Shown here: positions 59,197-64,000 of the stretch, piece by piece
Position numbering within the stretch: position 1 is the first letter of the stretch
How the letters are laid out: every line of letters starts with the position of its first letter
Position numbers and translations under genes: made by a program
Assembly (NCBI RefSeq): GCF_029761915.1
Contig: NZ_CP121695.1
Coordinates: 3,935,501-3,999,500 of the forward strand
DNA length: 64,000 bases
Direction of reading: 5' to 3'
DNA from: Bradyrhizobium sp. CB1650
GTDB lineage: Bacteria; Pseudomonadota; Alphaproteobacteria; Rhizobiales; Xanthobacteraceae
Notes under the pieces: model-generated
Seen by the model: only the letters and a program-made list of their open reading frames with translations
The model's database searches: none
Told to the model about the DNA's origin: nothing

Positions 59197-59730
59197 TCAG
59201 CCACCGGCCTTGCGGAGCATGTAGGTCGCGCCCTCGCCGTAGCACGCGAGCTTCCTGCGCAACACGGCATCGGCTGGCAGCGCCTGAAAGCCGAGGCGCT
59301 CCCACATCGATCGTGTGCCGTAGACGGAAACGAGGGCGAGCGTCGCGATACCTGACGATCGCGCCAGGCGTTCGATTGCCGCGACATAGGCGCGAGCCGC
59401 GCCGCCGCCGCGAACCGCGGGCAGTATGGCGACGTCGTGCACATAGAGGCAGTCCGCATCGTCGGGCAGTTTTTCCAGGAAGCCGTCGAGCGGCGGGATC
59501 TGGTGCTGCGACCAGGGATGCGCCAGCCCGTAACCGACGATCTCGTTCTCCCTGGCGAGCACCAGGCAGCCGTCTGGGCAGAGCCGCATCTTATCCGCGA
59601 GCACCTCCGGCCGCTCCGGAAGAGCTGGATGAATGCGCGTCGCGATCGCGCTGATCGCCGGCAAGTCGGGCGCGTGCGCGTGGCGCCAATGCGGCTTGCT
59701 CGTCACGATCCGTCGTTCCGTATCGGTCAT
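59197..59730 (-). CDS. GNAT family N-acetyltransferase
   Basis: A 177-residue GNAT protein. Acetyl-CoA-binding stretch VHDVAILPAVRGGGAAR near residue 98 (motif A, with GGG in place of the usual QxxGxG/A), and C-terminal MWERLGFQAL near 142. The acceptor is unknown. ATG 59730. Converges with the helicase gene. Confidence 0.87.
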   Translation of the reverse strand: MTDTERRIVTSKPHWRHAHAPDLPAISAIATRIHPALPERPEVLADKMRLCPDGCLVLARENEIVGYGLAHPWSQHQIPPLDGFLEKLPDDADCLYVHDVAILPAVRGGGAARAYVAAIERLARSSGIATLALVSVYGTRSMWERLGFQALPADAVLRRKLACYGEGATYMLRKAGG

Positions 59731-60148
59731 TCCAATTCATTCCATAACGCCGCCGCTGCGCAGAAGCATTGTCCAAGGCGCTGCGCTGTGTGAACTGCCA
59801 CCGGGTGCGCACTCGGCAGAATGGTTCCGGGTGCGGCTCAAACGACGCCCGGACGCGCCAGCACTGATCTGAAGTTGGCGCATGCGATGGCAACAACTTC
59901 AAAGAAGCAAAATTGCTGTTTGCGCTGCGTCATCACATGATTCGAATAAAATCAAGTCGGAGAGTCCGAAAGCGAACAGAAATCTCGCGTTTCGTCGATC
60001 ATAGTTGGCTGCGGTAGGGGGCGAGGGCGCCATATCCGCAGCAGCATCCCACCATCTTGAAAGTAGGGGCACTGGTTTCCCGGTGCAGCACGCACCTGGG
60101 AGCGTCGGGGAGCTTCAATCCACTATCTGGTTTCGCTTGAAAGGATGA
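59731..60148. other. Long upstream region of the phasin gene
   Basis: 418 bases without a gene; bases 59880-60000 are AT-rich relative to the window and likely hold the phasin promoter and the divergent GNAT promoter further left. No strong dyad is seen. Confidence 0.5.
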
Positions 60149-60640
60149 ATGCCCGTGAATGATGCCAATGTGAAAGCCGAGACGAATGCCGCTTCGCCGA
60201 ATGGGACGGCGAACGGAACTGCAAAGCTCAACTTTGACCTACCTTTTTTCAACGTCCAGACGATCTTCGGCAATTTCGCCGAACAGGGCGCCACGCGGGC
60301 CAAGGCAAATTTCGAACAGATGAAGGTGGCTTCCGAGGAGATCACCGGAGCTCTCTGCGATGCCTGTTCGACCAATGCCAAACGTGCCGCCGACTACAGC
60401 GCCAGGGTGATCGAAATATCCAACGCCAATACCACATCCACGCTGGAATTCCTCTCTCAGCTTGCGGATGCGAGGTCGTTTGCCGACGTCGTAAACCTCT
60501 CCACCGCCCACAGCCGCAAGACCTTTGAAGCGGCTTCCACCCAGAACCGCGAGCTTTGGGACCTCGCCCAGAAGGTCGCGACCGAGACGGCCGAGCCGAT
60601 CAAGCAAAGCTTCAACCGGGTTCTGCATAGGGCTGCTTGA
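60149..60640 (+). CDS. Phasin family protein
   Basis: A 163-residue phasin-fold protein: a long helical region with FFNVQTIFGNFAEQGATRAK near residue 33, EITGALCDACSTNAKRAADY near 64 and LEFLSQLADARSFADVVNLS near 98. Phasins coat polyhydroxyalkanoate granules and affect their size. ATG 60149 follows AAAGGATGA. The gene is followed by a small hairpin (GCGTCTC/GAGACGC, 60674-60695). Confidence 0.85.
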   Translation: MPVNDANVKAETNAASPNGTANGTAKLNFDLPFFNVQTIFGNFAEQGATRAKANFEQMKVASEEITGALCDACSTNAKRAADYSARVIEISNANTTSTLEFLSQLADARSFADVVNLSTAHSRKTFEAASTQNRELWDLAQKVATETAEPIKQSFNRVLHRAA

Positions 60641-60755
60641 ATCGACGCTACTGGCCGCGTGGATCGGCTGGGCGAGCGTCTCCGCAAGAAGAGACGCCGT
60701 CCAGCCGGTGGCGGCCTCCCTCGCCCTGAGGTGATGCAAGCTGGAGGAAATCAGG

Positions 60756-60983
60756 ATGGGTATGTTGATGATCAGGTGCCCGGAAACGGGAAGCGCCATT
60801 CCGACGGGCATCGAGATGGATCGCGAAAGGTTTCGGTCCAGTGCGGTGTTCTTTTCGCGCACCTATTGCAAGATGTGCGCGGCGACGCACGAGTGGTTCG
60901 CCAGAGAGGCCTGGGTCTACGAGTCGGTCTTGGCGAACGGGAAGTCCGGGGGCGGGCAGCCATTCCGCGCCGGCGCCGTATGA
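60756..60983 (+). CDS. Small zinc-ribbon-like protein
   Basis: A 75-residue protein with three visible cysteines: IRCPETG near residue 8 and TYCKMCAATHEWF near 37. The CxxC with a following His and the distant Cys could make one zinc knuckle. The family is frequent in Bradyrhizobium but unnamed. ATG 60756 follows GGAGG. Its last 67 bases overlap the end of the convergent Crp-type gene. Confidence 0.68.
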   Translation: MGMLMIRCPETGSAIPTGIEMDRERFRSSAVFFSRTYCKMCAATHEWFAREAWVYESVLANGKSGGGQPFRAGAV

Positions 60984-61705
60984 AGGAGCCTCGGCGCGTC
61001 CTGCGAAACAATCCGATCGATTCTGCGGCTCATCACCTTGTAGCACTCGCAGGCGACGACCTCGAGCCGTTGCCTGTCGATCTCGAGTTGGCCGCGTCGG
61101 TTGGATTTGATGGCCCTTGATGTTCGAAGTGCGCTCACCACGTGCGTGACCGTGGTGCGCCGCACGCCGAGCAACTCCGACAACGTCTCCTGGGTCAAGG
61201 GCAGGATGTCGCCGCCATCCGTCCGATCGTGAATGTGAAGCAGCCAGCGGGCAAGGCGCGCTTCGACGGAGTGCAGCGCATTGCAGGCCGCGACGTGCTG
61301 GATCTGCGTCATCAGCGCCCTGGCGAGAAGCTGAACCACATTTCTGAGGGCGGGACTGCGTTCGAGCGTCGTCTGAAATCGTGCGGGCGAGATCTGCAAT
61401 GCGGTGCCGGCGACGCGGACGACCGCTGTCATGGGCGAGCGGAGGGGGCCGAGCGCCGTCATCAGGCCGACGGCGCCGTCGTTGCCGATCACGGCGGTCG
61501 CGGCCGTCTGTCCGTTCGGCAACTCCATGATGAGGGCGATCGCGCCGCTGCAGGGGAAGTACAGGTGCTCGATCCGGTCACCCGACCGGACCAGGACTGC
61601 GTCGTGCTGGAGCGGTACTTTCCGCAAATGTGGTGCGAGCAAAGCGAAATCGGCCGGCGGTAACGCAGCTAACAGGCGATTGCCCACTTTGTTCGCGTGC
61701 TCCAT
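60917..61705 (-). CDS. Crp/Fnr family transcriptional regulator
   Basis: A 262-residue regulator: cyclic-nucleotide-binding-type beta-roll (about residues 15-130, with YFPCSGAIALIMEL near 50) and a C-terminal helix-turn-helix with TLSELLGVRRTTVTHV near 172. The Fnr iron-sulfur cysteines are absent. This branch of unlinked Crp-like proteins in rhizobia has unknown effectors. ATG 61705; GTG 61708 is one codon upstream. An 8-base dyad TTGCCGCA/TGCGGCAA lies upstream at 61766-61791. Confidence 0.88.
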   Translation of the reverse strand: MEHANKVGNRLLAALPPADFALLAPHLRKVPLQHDAVLVRSGDRIEHLYFPCSGAIALIMELPNGQTAATAVIGNDGAVGLMTALGPLRSPMTAVVRVAGTALQISPARFQTTLERSPALRNVVQLLARALMTQIQHVAACNALHSVEARLARWLLHIHDRTDGGDILPLTQETLSELLGVRRTTVTHVVSALRTSRAIKSNRRGQLEIDRQRLEVVACECYKVMSRRIDRIVSQDAPRLLHTAPARNGCPPPDFPFAKTDS

Positions 61706-61879
61706 CACGGGAATCGTCCCTGGACGGAGGCCCGGCGGCTAGCAAACACATCCGGCCGAGCCGCGTTGCCGCACAGACGTTGCTGCGGCAAACGGGCAAA
61801 CGTCCTTTATCGGGTAAGGTTCCATTGGAGGACCGCAAGCCTGCGCGCCGGCGGTGGACAGGCGCAGTGCCGCAATCGG

Positions 61880-63016
61880 CTATCTCGGGTATTCGAGCTG
61901 CATCGCGACGAAATCGGCCGTGCGCTGTCCGTAGCGCGCGTCGATCGACAGCAGCGTCTGGTCCAGCGCTTGTGCCGGCGGCAATGCGAGGGTGGCGGCC
62001 GGCAACATCTGCGTTGCCGGCCATGCGGCTGCGACCTTGTCCGGCAGGATTCCGAGGCCGCCTCGGCTCGTCTGCGCGTCGGCCGTAATCGCAAATGTGA
62101 GGGCGCGCGAGCGATAGGTCCGCGACCACGCATCGGCGATCAGCGCGAGCGACACTTCGTCGATGCCGGGAGTCAGATTGATCCCGAGTTGCTCTTGGTT
62201 CCAGAATGCGAACGTGTTGGTGATGGCGGTGAGCGCGAAGGGGCGTGTGAACTGGAACGCATCGCTACGGTGGCGCGCGTCCCATCCCGCAAGGCCGATG
62301 TCGCGGGCGACCGCCTCGGCCTTGGCGCGGCCGGCGATGGCCTCGATCAAGGTGAGCGCCATCGGCATGGATGCGGTGATCCCGGTCGTCGTTGCGACAC
62401 CGTGGTCGACGACCAGCCTGCGGTCCGCCGCATAGCGGATCGCAGAATGCTTTTGGAGATCGCGCACGGAATACCAGTGGGTCGTGGCTCGCTTGCCGTC
62501 GAGCAGCCCGGTATTGGCGACCACTTTGGCGCCGACGCAGACGCCGATGACGATCGCGCCCTTGTCGGCCTGGGCCCTGATCCATTGCAGAGCCACCGGG
62601 TCATCCTCGCGCGTCATCGCCGGCACGATGACGTAGTCGGCGCCATCCGGGTGTGCAGCGTCGAATTCCGCGATCGTCGCGTGCGGCTGCACCTTCAGTG
62701 CAGGATAAAGTGTGACGGGCCCCGGCTGCGTTGCCAATGTGAGCACATCGGCGATATCGGCGCGTGCGAGGATGCCGTACGGCATCAGATAATCGGTGGT
62801 CTCGCTCATATCGTTGATGCCGACGACGGCGATCAGGGGACGCTGCCGCTTCGGCGGTTTCAGCGCCGCAAGCGTCGCCTCGGACTCGTCTCTGGATATT
62901 GCAGGCGCAGCTCCGCGCGCCGGCGAACCAGGCAGCAAGAGCAGCCAGGTCCCGCCGATCGCCAGCAGCAACGCCGCACAGCCGAGGCCGCTCCACGCCA
63001 GAATGCGCCAGCTCAT
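61880..63016 (-). CDS. Membrane-anchored DJ-1/PfpI family protein
   Basis: A 378-residue protein: N-terminal signal anchor (residues 5-27), then a DJ-1/PfpI (class I glutamine amidotransferase-like) domain from about 60. The nucleophile elbow is IGVCVGAKVVANTG near residue 158, followed by TTHWYS near 178, as in the AraC-type GlxA regulators. No helix-turn-helix follows; the C-terminal 120 residues are of unknown type. ATG 63016 directly precedes the anchor and follows GGGTGA. Role unknown, possibly sensing or hydrolysis in the periplasm. Confidence 0.82.
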   Translation of the reverse strand: MSWRILAWSGLGCAALLLAIGGTWLLLLPGSPARGAAPAISRDESEATLAALKPPKRQRPLIAVVGINDMSETTDYLMPYGILARADIADVLTLATQPGPVTLYPALKVQPHATIAEFDAAHPDGADYVIVPAMTREDDPVALQWIRAQADKGAIVIGVCVGAKVVANTGLLDGKRATTHWYSVRDLQKHSAIRYAADRRLVVDHGVATTTGITASMPMALTLIEAIAGRAKAEAVARDIGLAGWDARHRSDAFQFTRPFALTAITNTFAFWNQEQLGINLTPGIDEVSLALIADAWSRTYRSRALTFAITADAQTSRGGLGILPDKVAAAWPATQMLPAATLALPPAQALDQTLLSIDARYGQRTADFVAMQLEYPR

Positions 63017-63167
63017 GTTGATGTCACCCACTGCTTCACGCGGCGCGGAAGCTACTCGCTCGCGGCGGCATCGGGAATGACGCAAATCCGGCAAAAACGG
63101 CCACGTCGCATGCGCGATCATTTGTGGCGAAGTCTGCGCGAGATGTCTCGCGCAGAGCTTTCGAAAA

Positions 63168-63722
63168 CTACCTCAGCCCCTCATACACCATCAGCCCGCG
63201 TGCGATCTGCAGCTTGCGGATGGCGCGCGGCAGGAGTTTCTCCGGCTGGTGCAGATAGCGCCAGGAGGTGAGGGTGTACGCGCCGAGTGGGCCGCATTCG
63301 TCGTCGAACGGTGCGAGCACGCCGGTGACGCTCACCGGAGTGTGCGGGCGGGCGTTGAAGGGCAGGAGCAGAAGCTCCAGATGCGCCTTGCCGCCGTCCT
63401 CGCGCGCAGCGGTGAGGCCGGCGATCGCGCCGAGCGTCTCGTCGGCGACGACCGTGATGATCTCCTCGATCTCGCCGCGGCTCGCCGCGGTGAACAGGGC
63501 GGCAAAGCTCAGGTCCTTGAGATCGCTGCCGGCGAGCGCGCAGACGCGGGTGCCGGCGACGCGGAACGGAAAGCCGAACGTCGGCTCGCACGACAGGACG
63601 AAGATGTCCCCGAGCAGACCGCGGACGGCGGCCGGATCGATATCGGCCCGGTCCGGTGCCCGGGCAGTGCCGCGCCTTTCGTTCCAGTACGCGAAGAATT
63701 CGCGGCTCGACGGATGTTTCAT
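63168..63722 (-). CDS. PAS domain protein (PAS_5-type)
   Basis: A 184-residue single PAS-like domain protein (PAS_5 type): opens MKHPSSREFFAYWNERRG, core ILGDIFVL-like GLLGDIFVLSCEP near residue 35, FRVAGTRVCALAGSDL near 55 and SWRYLHQPEKLLPR near the end. Ligand and partner unknown; many rhizobia have several. ATG 63722 gives the family N-terminus; ATG 63761 would add 13 residues. An exact CtrA-type site lies about 150 bases upstream. Confidence 0.82.
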   Translation of the reverse strand: MKHPSSREFFAYWNERRGTARAPDRADIDPAAVRGLLGDIFVLSCEPTFGFPFRVAGTRVCALAGSDLKDLSFAALFTAASRGEIEEIITVVADETLGAIAGLTAAREDGGKAHLELLLLPFNARPHTPVSVTGVLAPFDDECGPLGAYTLTSWRYLHQPEKLLPRAIRKLQIARGLMVYEGLR

Positions 63723-64000
63723 GTCTGAACGCTTATCCCCGGGTGCGACCTCGTGGGACATGCCTGTCCCGCTTCAGTGCACCCGCGATCCCTTTCGTTG
63801 TTGTGCAGGAGGGGATTTGCAGCGTCCATGCCGCAGGCGCGTTTTCGGCCGCGCGGCGACCGGGTTTGCGTCGTTAACGTTAAATTAACGATGAGCTTTG
63901 CGCACCGGGCGCGGCTGGTATGGTGATCCCGATCGCAAGCCTCGCCGCTTTCATCCAGGTTCTCGGCGGGCCTGTACACAGGGCGTCAAACAGTTTGGTC
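63723..64000. other. Upstream region at the window's right edge
   Basis: 278 bases with no gene, containing the CtrA-type site at 63874-63888. The last bases probably belong to the promoter of a plus-strand gene starting beyond 64000. Confidence 0.4.
63874..63888. promoter_or_regulatory. CtrA-type binding site, exact
   Basis: TTAA (63874-63877), CGTTAAA, TTAA (63885-63888): exact TTAA-N7-TTAA, with a further TTAA inside. It lies 152 bases before the PAS gene (63722) and may equally serve a plus-strand gene beyond the window. Confidence 0.6.

Noticed and set aside
63719..63979. An 86-codon minus-strand open frame at the right edge
   Set aside because: It spans the CtrA site and intergenic DNA, has no ribosome site and no recognisable sequence.

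Overview
The window is GC-rich chromosomal DNA from an alphaproteobacterium, most likely a Bradyrhizobium species. Evidence: gene families typical of Rhizobiales (phasin, DUF3126 protein, many solute ABC systems), CtrA-type sites (TTAA-N7-TTAA), and the small palindromic intergenic repeats common in Bradyrhizobium. There is no rRNA, CRISPR array, integrase, transposase or phage gene. One tRNA gene is present, a minus-strand tRNA-Leu(UAA).

Layout. 1-7.0 kb: a cut-off circularly permuted ATP-grasp gene, a CinA-like protein, xanthine phosphoribosyltransferase (gpt), a conserved Cys-rich protein, a MetE-like methyltransferase, and an HCCA-isomerase/quinone-reductase pair. 7.1-19.4 kb: a large peptide-uptake locus with a divergent substrate-binding protein, two permeases, a fused double ATPase, an M20 carboxypeptidase, an M81 (MlrC-type) protease, an M20 amidohydrolase, an amidase and a crotonase-fold enzyme. 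19.6-36 kb: three multi-membrane proteins that look like GT-C glycosyltransferases (one frameshifted), a phospholipase D-like protein, an MFS pump, a flavin monooxygenase, cysE and small proteins. 36-40 kb: small membrane, secreted and regulatory proteins. 40.2-46.1 kb: a spermidine/putrescine-type ABC operon ending in an Asp/Glu/hydantoin racemase, divergent from a GntR-FCD regulator. 46.6-64 kb: an amidohydrolase, a CYTH-CHAD protein, a LapG-like protease, a PilZ protein, an MFS pump, a HAD phosphatase, an alcohol dehydrogenase, a DEAD-box helicase, a phasin, a Crp-type regulator, a DJ-1/PfpI protein and a PAS protein.

The strongest regulatory signals are new readings from the raw sequence. 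An exact sigma-54 -24/-12 element lies in front of the peptide permease operon, and a one-mismatch element points at the divergent binding protein. This suggests a nitrogen-controlled system for scavenging peptides or amides. A weaker sigma-54-like element precedes the second ABC operon. Three 11-base PhoB-type repeats lie at the start of the CYTH-CHAD gene, whose CHAD domain belongs to a polyphosphate-binding family. Two exact and one near-exact CtrA sites lie beside a small membrane protein, the PilZ gene and the PAS gene. Upstream of the DEAD-box helicase is an array with two competing 5' arms and one 3' arm, which could form an RNA switch.

Three genes appear broken by frameshifts: a GT39 glycosyltransferase (5-base tandem duplication), a glycine-rich secreted protein (extra G) and a small zinc-ribbon protein (missing base). 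Palindromic repeats fill most of the larger gaps of the peptide locus and several other intergenic spaces. All function calls are from reading protein motifs and context; no database search was run.
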